Source: Alopecurus myosuroides (lineage: Eukaryota; Streptophyta; Magnoliopsida; Poales; Poaceae). Taken from it: a DNA stretch of 64,000 bases. Within the stretch, counting starts at the first letter, position 1. Each line of letters begins with the position of its first letter. Of the stretch, positions 35,611-47,430 are shown piece after piece. Where the stretch lies: positions 237,067,551 through 237,131,550 of the forward strand of contig CM054058.1 of the NCBI GenBank assembly GCA_028641055.1, in the 5' to 3' direction. Under the pieces are notes generated by a model. That model saw only the letters and a program-made list of their open reading frames with translations. It made no database searches and was not told where the DNA came from. The translations under genes were made by a program, and so were the position numbers.

Positions 35611-38600
35611 TGTGGTGACCCAGCACTCCACTGCATGTGTAGTGCGCAAGTCGATGAAATAATACTCACAGAAGGACTTACCTGTGAATATTACATCCCT
35701 CAGAGTAGTACAACATAAACACAGCGGGTCCAGGCAAAACTATAGGATACAAACTTCATTACAAAATCTTGAGAATCTCTTTGAAGAATCAAAGAAGATC
35801 TCATACAAATGAAACATCAGAAGAAGCATTTCAAAGATCCAAGCTAGAGAAGAACTCTAGCTCAGAACTAAATCCACTATGGATGATGTCAGCCCTAATC
35901 TATGGCTTGATACAACTAACTCCAATAATGGACTCCACCTGCACCTTGATAGATTCTCCTCCTTCAGCGTTGTTGATGACGATGCTTCACGATGACGACT
36001 CCCATCAGGCTTCATCTCTAAGCAGGGGGTCAAACGGGAACGAATGAGTAACGAGCGTTACTCAGCAAGTTCATGATATATAGGGGGTAGTTTGATGCAC
36101 TAACTGCAGCTTTAGACTCGAAAGAGTCACAAGCGAATGCAAGGTTTTGTAAAACTTTCTTCAAGAGGTTGCTTTTAATTATGAAAACTATGCCCGCCAG
36201 ATCTTCACAGGACTAGAACTTCATGGAGTTGCCTTTCCTGCGGCGTTCGCAGCTCCTTCCCGGAACAGGGGGTAACATGTCACATCCTTTTACACTCTGC
36301 AGAGGTGCGTTACTTTACCCATGGACGACCAAGACCATGTTGCACAACCGGGTGTACATTCCTGTCCACTCCCACTCAGGTGTGGGGCCCGGTTGTTGGT
36401 CCAAGCCAAACCGTGCTTCTCCGCACAACGCATGCCCACCCATTTCCACCAGCAGGTTGAACGCCTGATTCCACCCCTCACGATGGAGATCTACGCGCCC
36501 CTGGCAGACACTCATAGATCCCAGAGTCCGTGCGACGTAAGGGCTCCCACCCATATGCATGTAGTCCCGCAGAACCTACAGCGTACGTCTCTGGCAGCCC
36601 GTTGACATGCGAACGAGAAAAGATCACAGCTGACTTACTCCCCCCATAGAAGACCCATGGTTAACGCGAATTTACGACGCAAGAATCCTGACGACAATTG
36701 TGATTAATCCTAGGTAATACTTTCCGATGCAGACGAAACCTTCCTTAGACCTATTCATCTTACCATGGTTCGATCCGCCCACCAAACAGAACACTACCAC
36801 TCGTGTAGTCATTCAATTAGTCATATTATTATAAAAATAGGATCATGCATTCTTTTGAGACTAGGTGGTAATACGATAGAGTTTTTTCAATTAGTTTGTT
36901 ATGAAGTACTGCAAAGGATATGAGCAAGTGATGAACTTGCCTGATGTTGAAACAACCGTAATAATTCATGTCTTCGGGTTCAAGGGTCTCGTAGAAAATC
37001 CCGATATATGAAAGATAGCAAAGTAGTCCTGGTAAGGACTATAGAAAACAATGGCAAGATGATACATGCATAGTAATGAGATGCATCGTGAATTACCCTG
37101 GAAAACACCCCAGCTTACAAGTGTAAGCCACGTTTGATACGATACCTTAATCACACTTGTTTTAGGTGAATTGTTTCCTTACTTGAGGTGATGTGGTTAT
37201 TACTTCTTTTAGAGTTACATGTGTTTCACTTTTACTTGGCAAACAATTGTTATCATATTTAAGTAGAAGTGTTATTACTTGGTTGGGTAATAAGACAATG
37301 ACACAAGGAAATCAACTTATTGAAAAGATACAATCACATTTTATTTTACGTTAAAAAAGGTAGAGATTATGACAAAGGGTTTAATTGAAAATGATTAACT
37401 AGTACAGTGAACTTTATCATCACAATACTTGCTACGGACTTGTGATGATAGGTTTAGTAGGTGTGGAAAACATGTGAGTTTTATTTCTAAGGAAAATGAT
37501 ATTAAGATAGTTATTGCTGGTTATAATGGAATATTATATTATTCCATTAATCTCTTAGAAACAAGTTTATAAGTTAAACAAAATATTTTGTGTTTGACAT
37601 ATTTGAGTTGAAAATGTTTTTCTCTTTAATTTAGTACCTCATTTGAAGTATTCTGAAAATATTTGAATAAGGTATTAATTTATTAATTTTAAATGAATTA
37701 AATGATTAGGAAAACTATTGCACACATGAAAACATGGTCAAATGACCTTGAAATCATCATATATGAGTTGTATTTGTCATTTGGAGCATTTTGGTATATA
37801 ACTTGTATTTTTCTGATTTTATGAATTTTTATTATTTTTCTCAATTTTAAATGATTTAATTTAATTAAAGAAAATGGTTAATTTTAAACTTTATCAAATA
37901 TTTATGAAAAGTTGATAAACATTTAGATCTTATTTTTCTAAACAATTCCATATTTTATTTATATTTTCTGATAAACCAATTAAAAGTTATTGAATTTAGA
38001 AGATTAAGAATTTTTCTGCCATTTTTAAATTGACACGCGGGTCCCACCTGTCATATTTGATTTTAAATCAAAAATAAAATAAAAAGAAAAATAAAAAGTA
38101 CCGTGACGTCATGGTGACGTCATTGCTGCGTCAGCAGCAGAGGGGATCTCTACTGTGGAGTTTCAATCGGGGAATTCATCCCGAATTGATTCAATTGAAG
38201 TTGTTGGTCGTGTAGAGAATGCTACTGGAGGTGGCTCCGCTCTCTAAATGTCACCGGAGTTGCGCTGACGAGCACAACCGCGGCGGACAGCGGTCGGTCA
38301 CGGTGCCAAAGTTCATACGGCCACGATAAACGAAACAAAGGGCACTAGGAGGAGCATAAGCTCACCAGAAGCGCGAGGAAGTTGTCGACGACGATTATGG
38401 TGACCGGAATCGGCACCGGCGAACGTTGAACGGCGGCGGCCTGACGCGGAAACGGCAGTGAAATTCTCCGAGCTGAGGACATCTCTGTCCATGTGCGTGC
38501 TTGAGGATATCGAGGAGAACCATGAGCATCTCGTGCTGGGCTCCGTTTGTCCCGGCGCGGCCGGAGTCGACGGTGGTGACAGATTGTGGGGAGGCTAGGG

Positions 38601-41514
38601 TTTGGGTTTCATTATGTGCACAGAGAGGCAGAGAGAGGGATTGCGAGGGAGAGAGGAGGGTCACGGCCTCTCCCGGCCTTATCCTCGCGCGAGAACGGCA
38701 AGCAAGAGGTGGAGCTCGTCGGGAGTAGCTCGGCCACGTCTCCTCTGCCTTCTGGCAGAGGAAGGAGAAGAAGAAAAGAAAATGAATCTTTCGATAACTG
38801 CCTTAGTTTTGTGGTATTTTCAATTAGGTCCTTCTGGTTAATAGAATGTGAGGAAAAACATTGTTTTCAGGGCCTTTTTGCAAAGAGAAAAATTATCAAA
38901 AATTATATTTGAATTCCTCATCAAAAATGCAATCTCACCATGTTTTGTTCTGGTGAAATTGGACAATATTGTAATTTTTATTTAGGGTGCTAAATTAAGT
39001 AGTTTTGTTGTTATCTCCTAATTTAATTTATTAAATGGCTATTTAAATTAATTTAGGCATGATTATTATGATCAAACACAACAACCAAGTGGTCAACAAG
39101 GTGGTGTATCATAATTGGACAATTTTAGATACAATTTCTTACAGAAAGTAATTTGGTAAAACTACTTGGTAATGTTTCTATGCTCTGTTATGAAAATCAC
39201 TGAATAGTGAATTGTATTCCATGTCAAACCAAATGATGTTGGTTAATGGATGGACTTGTTTTCTCTTTATAAAACTATGTTATTTTCATAGTTAATCTCT
39301 TCACAATCTTGGTTGACATTTTACTTAGGTGAATGTAAGTCATGTTGATTGGTTTTAGTACTTGACCAGGTGGAAAACATATGTGGGTTTGGGATCTTAT
39401 TTTCTTGTTTTCCACATAGGTTCCAATATGGATATTATCCCATGTTTTCTTTAGAGCATGTAATTATTTTACATGGTTATGGGTTGATGAATTTTTGCTA
39501 TCATCTGTTAGTCTTGTGTATGAAAAAGATTTGGAAAACAAGGTATTAGGCTTGTTTTCATCTACCTCCACATATCAAGACATGTGGATGCAATACCTTG
39601 TTGTTATTTATTACTGGATACTTGTTTCCATTTAAGAGATTTACTATTTGTTCCTCATCTTTGTTGAGCTTGAGAAGGTATAGGGGTTATGGATTCTCTA
39701 ACCTTAACTAATGCTTTACTGAATAAATTCTTCCTGAGACAGTGTTGCTCCTAGTTGACTTCTGTTGATTGATGTTCTTCTCTCTAGTTGCCACTAGACT
39801 TCTGTTTTCACCTTTGTCCATTGCAGATAGATTCCTCTCTTGGTTTCCAATCTCATCTATCTCACCATTTTGGTGAAAACATCTAACTACTCCAAGCAAG
39901 GATTTTACTTAGATGATTGTAAAAGAATGTGAGCTTATTTTATGACATCAAGTTACCATATGCATATAAGAAGAATTTCTTAACAAGTGGGCCAGACTTG
40001 CCTCCAAATTACAACTCATATACAATTGGATGAGATGTACTAGGTTATTCAACCCTTTGTCTATTTGTGTATGACACTCAAGTGTTTGAGTATACAAAAG
40101 TGATCTGTTAACAAGGTCTAGAAACTTGTTACCAAACTACTTCTATATATAACACTAACATTGGAGTATCATACTATTTCAAGAGGGTTTATAAGATCAG
40201 ATCAAGATGTAAGAGTTTCCAAGTACTCTTATAGTCAATTGGAATAGTACTTCTAGAACACTCTACATAATCTTCTTGAAGATCTTCCTGTGGTAGTTTC
40301 TCCTGTCTTGTAGTTTGCTTCTCTTACAGAATGACTTAGAGAAAATTGGGAAACAAGATATAATGGTCTAGCCAAAATAAGAAGATCTAGATTAAGAGAT
40401 AATTCAGGCTTTTATTATCCTTCCATACATTTCTTGTTTTGCTTCCCATAAGATTGATACTTGTCTCATACATGATTGGTTTTTCTTAGATATCAATTCA
40501 ATTTCTCTAACAGAGATTATAACTTGTTGTTATACATGGGTTGTATCCAGAGATACTTTAGTTGTTGAATATTGATGTGGATAGAAATGTGGAGTGTTTG
40601 TAAAATGGGAACTTAAGATAATAAGTTAATCAAATGGTTCATTGGTGTGTTGAGCTTTCATATGCTCACTTGTTTGAGATGATAGAACAATGAGCATGTG
40701 AAATTTATTGGGTATAATGACTTGTGTCATAGCTGTTAGTTGTTTTCTCTGATGTCATGATTTTAATTTATATCCTTCTTTTGTAAATATAATACAGATA
40801 TAATGGTTGAAAAGATCATATGTACTGATTAAGGTTTAACAGTAGTTTAAGAAGATTTATTTCTTCTTTAAGATACTTCTTTTATGATGGATGAGATATG
40901 TACATATTCGATAAATATGATAATACAATTATTATGTCATTTTCCACTTGTGGGTTTTGAGTTACACTTGTTTGTATCACTAGTGTTCTATTGATTCTTT
41001 GTTATGTACTTGTGATGGTTCACCTGATAATTATGAGATGATTTATATAGATGTTGTGGAAATGAATTGATAACTTATGGAGTTGTTGTTTTATAAAAGA
41101 TCATATCTCTGTTGATGAGATGGTTCAATTATGCATTACTCATTGGTGAAAGTATGATCATCAATTATGAGACTTGGATTCTCATCCCTCTTTGAGTTCT
41201 AAATACCTAGTGAATTATCCCAAGTCACTTATAGACTTGAGGTTAAACTTGTTAGGAGTTAGTATTGGTCCATACCAATTATGGTTTGAGTAACCAGATG
41301 ATTTGGTTTCTAGAGATACTATGTTATAAAGATCCCTCCAAAGGTACTCTTGACTAGATGAACTAGACCTATTTCATCATGTCAAGTGAAACATTGGTCA
41401 CTTTGATTTATTTAAACTTCCGCGCCAAAATTTCCTGTACGTTTAGATGCATGCTTTGCAAATGCACATATTAAATTTAGATCCTTATAACTTCCCAAAC
41501 ACTGGGATGTTACA
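35611..41514 (-). repeat. 3' LTR of element C
   Basis: This 5904-bp LTR is mostly AT-rich, with a GC-richer island at about 38100-38770 containing cgtgacgtcatggtgacgtcat. Frames in it (for example 35769-36047 and 36223-36468) recur in the other LTR only because the LTRs are copies, and several start at non-ATG codons. No gene is supported. Confidence 0.92.
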
Positions 41515-43337
41515 GTATCTCCCCCTTAACAAGAACTTCGTCCCGAAGTTCATCCTCTCTCACGTAAAGGTAGGTAGAGAGAACTTATGTAGACCGTTGA
41601 TTCTTCAGATCTATTTTCTTGTGTTGACCATGGCATGTGTAGCCTCTTGTCTGGATTGTTCACCTTCCACTGTCTTGCATAATAATCTAATACTAAGCCT
41701 GTTGTTATGACAACTCTGTTTTGTTACTAAGCCTGTCTAATGGTCTCACGAAGAACACGTGGTATTTCCACCATATTGGGGATACCAAGTTTGATTCTCC
41801 GATGAATAGGTGTGGTTTCCTATCTCTCACATATTTCTGAAGAACATTTGGTACATCCACCAAGTGATGAATAACCAATAAGATTCTTCCGGTACATTGG
41901 ATATTGTCTATGTTTAGGTCTCCATTTGGTTCAATCCAAGGGTCTCAAGAGGAATACTTCTCAAAGGAACTTGTACAATATGGTGTACATTGACTAAGAC
42001 TCAATTTTTAGTGAAAATATCTTCGAGTTTCCTCGAGATTTAACCTATAGGTGTCTATAACCTATTCCACTGGTTACTTCCTATGGTTCTTCAATATCTT
42101 TGGGTTTCAACTTCTACAGGGTGACTGTATGATCAGATTTCTCAACTTCTACCTATTTCCTTCTCGAATATAGCTACTTATGTGATTTTCTTGGCATCAC
42201 TTGTGGTAACTCACCATGTGTTGATGAAGTATCTCACCAACTCTAAACAAGATGTGAATGTGGTCTATTCCCATAAGTGACCTTATTGGTTTCTGCCTTC
42301 TTGACTTTTGGTCTTCCAGAGTTTTTGGTGGTTGCTTCAATCAGCTGAGATTTCAGACCGCTCTCGTACTAATCCTATACCCTCTAGACCAGTAACATCA
42401 AGAAAGAACTCAGTGTTTACACATGCATTTGCACATCAAGTTCAATCTTCATGTACAGATCTAGTCAATCAAAGATCCAATAAATCCCAAATGCATTTAT
42501 CATTCATGCATCAAAAGCCTGTGAGATAACACTACATTGAGTAAAGCATCTCAAGTACCAAGGCTCTTAAATGATATACACTACAAGTAGGTATATATTA
42601 CCTTGCAATCCTATACTACACAACCACTCTTTGCCCAGGTAATTACTCTAATTGCATGCCTTACTGCAATGGAATAAACCAAGACAAAATGATCCCATGG
42701 TAGTTTTTGTCTAACTTGGTTCCATATAGCACTAAGTACCATGTCAATTGAATTACTTCCTCTTGATTACGATAAACTTCTCATGACATCTATTGATCCT
42801 TCATGGTGTTGATCATATCGTAGAATTAGTAATGTAGCTTCCATCAATGCTTATGACTTCTCCTAATACTATACTGCATTATGATGATTCACCTCTAGAC
42901 TTGATAACTAAGGATATGGTATATACCCACTGGTTACCATAGTTTAATAACTCTTTACGATTCTCGAATATCCCTAATTGTGGACTTCTATACTTATTCT
43001 ATACCATGTTCTACTCCATCCTATACATTCATAGAATGGGGTAATCATCACTTTGACTTAATCTTCTCTGACTATGTCAGAACTCTCCTTTTCCCAATAA
43101 CACTAATACATGATAGACTTTTAACAATTCATACCTAGGTATAAAGAAAATAGATAAGTAGATTTACTCGAGTTGAGTAAGAAAATTCTATACAAGTATG
43201 ATCATATCATTCTCAAGTGAATGATCATCATAGTTGTAAGAAATATGGTTTAGATAAGATGGCTTCCTATAATCTTTACCAACCTATAGATCTCCTAAAA
43301 GGTTTTAAACCTAAGGTCGCTTCGCTCTGATACCATC
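41515..43337 (-). other. Internal domain of element C, non-coding
   Basis: The 1823 bp between the LTRs begin (plus view) with the polypurine-tract complement gtatctcccccttaac and end with the primer-site complement gctctgatacca at 43324-43335. No frame encodes a gag or pol motif. The longest (41447-41710 and 42308-42529) are unrecognised. Confidence 0.85.
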
Positions 43338-46300
43338 TGTGGTGACCCAGCACACCAATGCATGTGTAGTGCGCAAGTCGATGACATAATACTCACAGAA
43401 GGACTTACTTGTGAATATTACATCCCTCAGAGTAGTACAACAGAAACATAGAGGGTCCAGGCAAAACTATAGGATACAAACTTCATTACAAAATCTTGAG
43501 AATCTCTTTGAAGAATCAAAGAAGATCTCATACAAATGAAACATCAGAAGAAGCAATTCGAAGATCCAAGCTGGAGAAGAACTCTAGCTCAGAACTAAAT
43601 CCACTATGGCTGATGTCAGCCCTAATCTATGGCTTGATACAACTAACTCCAATAATGGACTCCACCTACACCTTGATAGCTTCTCCTCCTTTAGCGTTGT
43701 TGATGACGATGCTTCACGATGACGACTCCCATCAGGCTTCATCTCTAAGCAGGGGGTCAAACGGGAACGAATGAGTAACGAGCGTTACTCAGCAAGTTCA
43801 TGATATATAGGGGGTAGTTTGATGCACTAACTACAGCTTTAGACTCGAAAGAGTCACAAGCTAATGCAAGGTTTCGTAAAACTTTCTTCAAGAGGTTGCT
43901 TTTAATTCTGAAAACTATGCCCGCCAGATCTTCATAGGACTAGAACTTCATGGAGTTGCCTTTCCTGCAGCGTTCGCAGCTCCTTCCCGGAACATGGGGT
44001 AACATGCCACATCCTTTTACACTCTGCACAGGTGCGTTACTTTACCCATGGACGACCAAGACCATGTTGCACAACCAGGTGTACATTCATGTCCACTCCC
44101 ACTCAGGTGTGGGGCCTGGTTGTTGGTCCAAGCCAAACCGTGCTTCTCCGCACAACGCATGCCCACCCATTTCCACCAGCAGGTTGAATGCGTGATTCCA
44201 CCCCTCACGATGGAGACCTACACGCCCCTGGCAAACACTCATAGACCCCAGAGTCCGTGGGACGTAAGGGCTCCCACGCATGTGCATGTAGTCCCGCAGA
44301 ACCTACAGCGTACGTCTCTGGCAGCCCGTTGACATGCGAACGAGAAAAGATCACAGCTGACTTACTCCCCCCCATAGAAGACCCATGGTTAACGCGAATT
44401 TACGACGCAAGAATCCTGACGGCAGTTGTGATTAATCCTAGGTAATACTTTCCCATGCAGATGGAACCTTCCTTAGACCTATTCATCTTACCATGGTTCC
44501 ATCCGCCCACCAAACAGAACACTACCACTCGTGTAGTCATTCAATTAGTCATATTATTATAAAAATATGATCATGCATTCTTTTGAGACTAGGTGGTAAT
44601 ACGATAGAGTTTTTGCAATTAGTTTGTTATGAAGTACTGCAAAGGATATGAGCAAGTGATGAACTTGCCTGATGTTGAAACAACCGTAATAATTCATGTC
44701 TTGGGGTTCAAGGGTCTCGTAGAAAATCCCGACATCTGAAAGATAGCAAAGTAGTCCTGGCAAGGACTATAGAAAACAATGGCAAGATGATACATGCATA
44801 GTAATGAGATGCATCGTGAATTACCCTGGAAAACACCCCAGCTTACAAGTGTAAGCCACGTTTGATACGATACCTTAATCACACTTGTTTTAGGTGAATT
44901 GTTTCATTACTTGAGGTGATGTGGTTATTACTTCTTTTAGAGTTACATGTGTTTCACTTTTACTTGGCAAACAATTGTTATCATATTTAAGTAGAAGTGT
45001 TATTACTTGGTTGGGTAATAAGACAATGACACAAGGAAATCAACTTATTGAAAAGATATAATCACATTTTATTTTACATTAAAAATAAGGTAGAGCTTAT
45101 GACAAAGGGTTTAATTGAAAATGATTAACTAGTACAGTGAACTCTATCATCACAATACTTGCTACGGACTTGTGATGATAGGTTTAGTAGGTGTGGAAAA
45201 CATGTGAGTTTTATTTCTAAGGAAAATGATATTAAGATAGTTATTGCTGGTCATAATGGAATATTATATTATTCCATTAATCTCTTAGAAACAAGTTTAT
45301 AAGTTAAACAAAATATTTTGTGTTTGACATATTTGAGTTGAAAATGCTTTTCTCTTTAATTTAGTACCTCATTTGAAGTATTCTGAAAATATTTGAATAA
45401 GGTATTAATTTTAAATGAATTAACTGATTAGGCAAAATATTGTACACATGAAAACATGGTAAAATGACCTTGAAATCATCATATATGAGTTGTATTTGTC
45501 ATTTGGAGCATTTTGGTATATACCTTGTATTTTTTCTAATTTTATGAATTTTTATTATTTTTCTCAAATTTAAATGATTTAATTTAATTAAAGAAAATGG
45601 TTAATTTTAAACTTTATCAAATATTTTTTGAAAAGTTGATAAACATTTAGATTATATTTTTCTAAACAATTCCATATTTTATTTATATTTTTCTGATAAA
45701 CCAATTAAAAGTTATTGAATTTAGAAGATTAAGAATTTTTCTGCCATTTTTAAATTGACAGGTGGGTCCCACCTGTCATATTTGATTTTCAATCAAAAAT
45801 AAAATAAAAAGAAAAATAAAAAGTACCGTGACATCATGGTGACGTCATTGCTGCGTCAGCAGCAGAGGGGATCTCTACTATGGAGTTTCAATCGGGGAAT
45901 TCATCCCGAATTGATTCAATTGAAGTTGTTGGTCGTGCAGAGAATGCTACTGGGAAGCTACTGGAGGTGGCGCCGCTCTCTAATTGTCATCGGAGTTGCG
46001 CTGGCGAGCACAACCGCGGCGGACGGCGGTCGGTCACGGTGCCAAAGTTCATACGGCCACGATAAACGAAACGGAGGGCACTGGGAGGAGCATAAGCTCA
46101 CCAGAAGCGCGGGAAAGTTGTCGACGACGATTATGGTGACCGGAATCAGCACCGGCGTGCGTTGAACGGCGGTGGCCTGACGCGGAAACGGCGGCGAAAT
46201 CTCCGAGCTGAGGACATCTCTGTCCATGTGCGTGCTTGAGGATATCGAGGAGAACCATGATCATCTCGTGATGGGCTCCGTTTGTCCCGGCGCGGCCGGA

Positions 46301-46362
46301 GTCAATGGTGGTGACAGATCGTGGGAAGGCTAGGGTTTGGGTTTCATTATGTGCACAGAGAG
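43338..46362 (-). repeat. 5' LTR of element C, part before element D
   Basis: This corresponds to the first half of the LTR at 35611, with scattered substitutions and small indels. It is interrupted after gtgcacagagag by element D and resumes at 56904. Confidence 0.9.
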
Positions 46363-46817
46363 TGATGGGGGAGTAGTAACCCGGTATACCAGCTCCCAGG
46401 TGTGATCCGGCCCAGACGGTGGCTGGACCAAATCCGGCTAAGGACAAAGAAACTCCTGGAAGGCCCAGGGCGTGTAAGGTTCGTAACCCGGATTGTGGGT
46501 TATGGTAAGAAAAGTTAGGGTTCGTATGTAGAGTTCAAATAGGACTCGAGGAGCGCTTTGTAGGGCAAGCCCAGAGGGGTATGAGTACTATATAAACCAA
46601 CCCCTGGGCTTCGCCTAAGAGAGATTCAAGTCATAGTTGTAATACCTATTATCGAGTATCCAGTATCATTGATATCGAGATCCGGCGAGTTATTCTCCGG
46701 TTCTCAGATCGCTTTTGCCATGTCTTCCTTTGAGCTAAACCCTCTCCCGAATACCTGTGTCGACTTGCCCCAAGATCAGTTACCTCAGGTAACATCTGCC
46801 GTGATTATCCCACGACA
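46363..46817 (+). repeat. 5' LTR of element D
   Basis: TGATGGGGGAGTAG...CCCACGACA, 455 bp, with TATATAAA at 46589-46596 as promoter and an ATG at 46720 that opens the gag frame. A good splice donor context, CAG/GTAACA, lies at 46789. Confidence 0.95.
46589..46596 (+). promoter_or_regulatory. TATA box of the element D LTR promoter
   Basis: TATATAAA in ctatataaacc, with the same box in the 3' LTR at 56675-56682. Transcription would begin about 30 bp downstream, placing the ATG at 46720 inside the RNA. Confidence 0.7.
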
Positions 46818-47430
46818 GTTGGCGCCCACCGTGGGGCCTGCGTCCAAAGGTGTTTACATCACGGGAGAAGCTCGGAAGAGCATGGAGAACTTCGTCGTCG
46901 GCGAGATCTACTCCAATGGCGAAGGAGAAAGAATAGTGGACAATTCCGGATGGGAGTTGGAGCCGGATTACTTCGAATCCGGATCCATGGTGTCAATCGG
47001 CCAAATCAGTATCTTCATCGGCATGGTACGTACACTTAATTTGAAAGGACAATATCATGTGCACGTTACAGGAACTTCCAGCAGGGACAAAAGGGCGTTA
47101 AAACAAACAGCGAATCTGTCCTCCTCGGCCACTCCGGGGTACTTGAGGTGGGCAGAGCAAGAGGTAACGTGGAGCAGGAGAGATCATCCAGAAGGAATAG
47201 AGCGCCCCGGGACCTTGGCGTTAGTAGTTTCGCCACAGGTCAATGGTTACGAACCTTACACGCCCCTTGCGCATCAACATCCTATATTGGGAAACTTTCC
47301 TGCGCATGAACCTCAAGGAGTCCCAGCTACAAAAAAGTTCGACGGTGTTCCACGGGATCGTGCCGGGTCATTCGGCACGCCCCGAAGGGAAAATTGCATT
47401 GGAAGTAGCCTTTGGAGAATCGGTAGATAA
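46720..47430 (+). pseudogene. Gag remnant initiating in the LTR of element D
   Basis: The ATG in the LTR starts MSSFELNPLPNTCVDLPQDQ. The frame then crosses the LTR end and primer site as IPRQLAPTVGPA and continues into the internal region. A later stretch (SMVSIGQISIFIGMV) matches in position the GFVVSFGAHLVYVATIVI stretch of element A. The frame then jumps to the gag-pol junction type sequence YLRWAEQEVTWSRRDHP, so the capsid and nucleocapsid parts are deleted. Near 47243 it shifts out of frame with pol, and the last 60 residues are shadow. An intact relative would make a full gag from the same start. Confidence 0.65.

Noticed and set aside
35769..36047. 92-residue frame repeated at 43496-43774
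   Set aside because: It is repeated because both lie in the LTRs of element C, and it starts at a non-ATG codon; no independent support for coding.
43324..43335. tRNA-like sequence
   Set aside because: Only the 12-nt complement of the initiator-Met tRNA 3' end is present, as a primer binding site; no cloverleaf is found here or elsewhere in the window.
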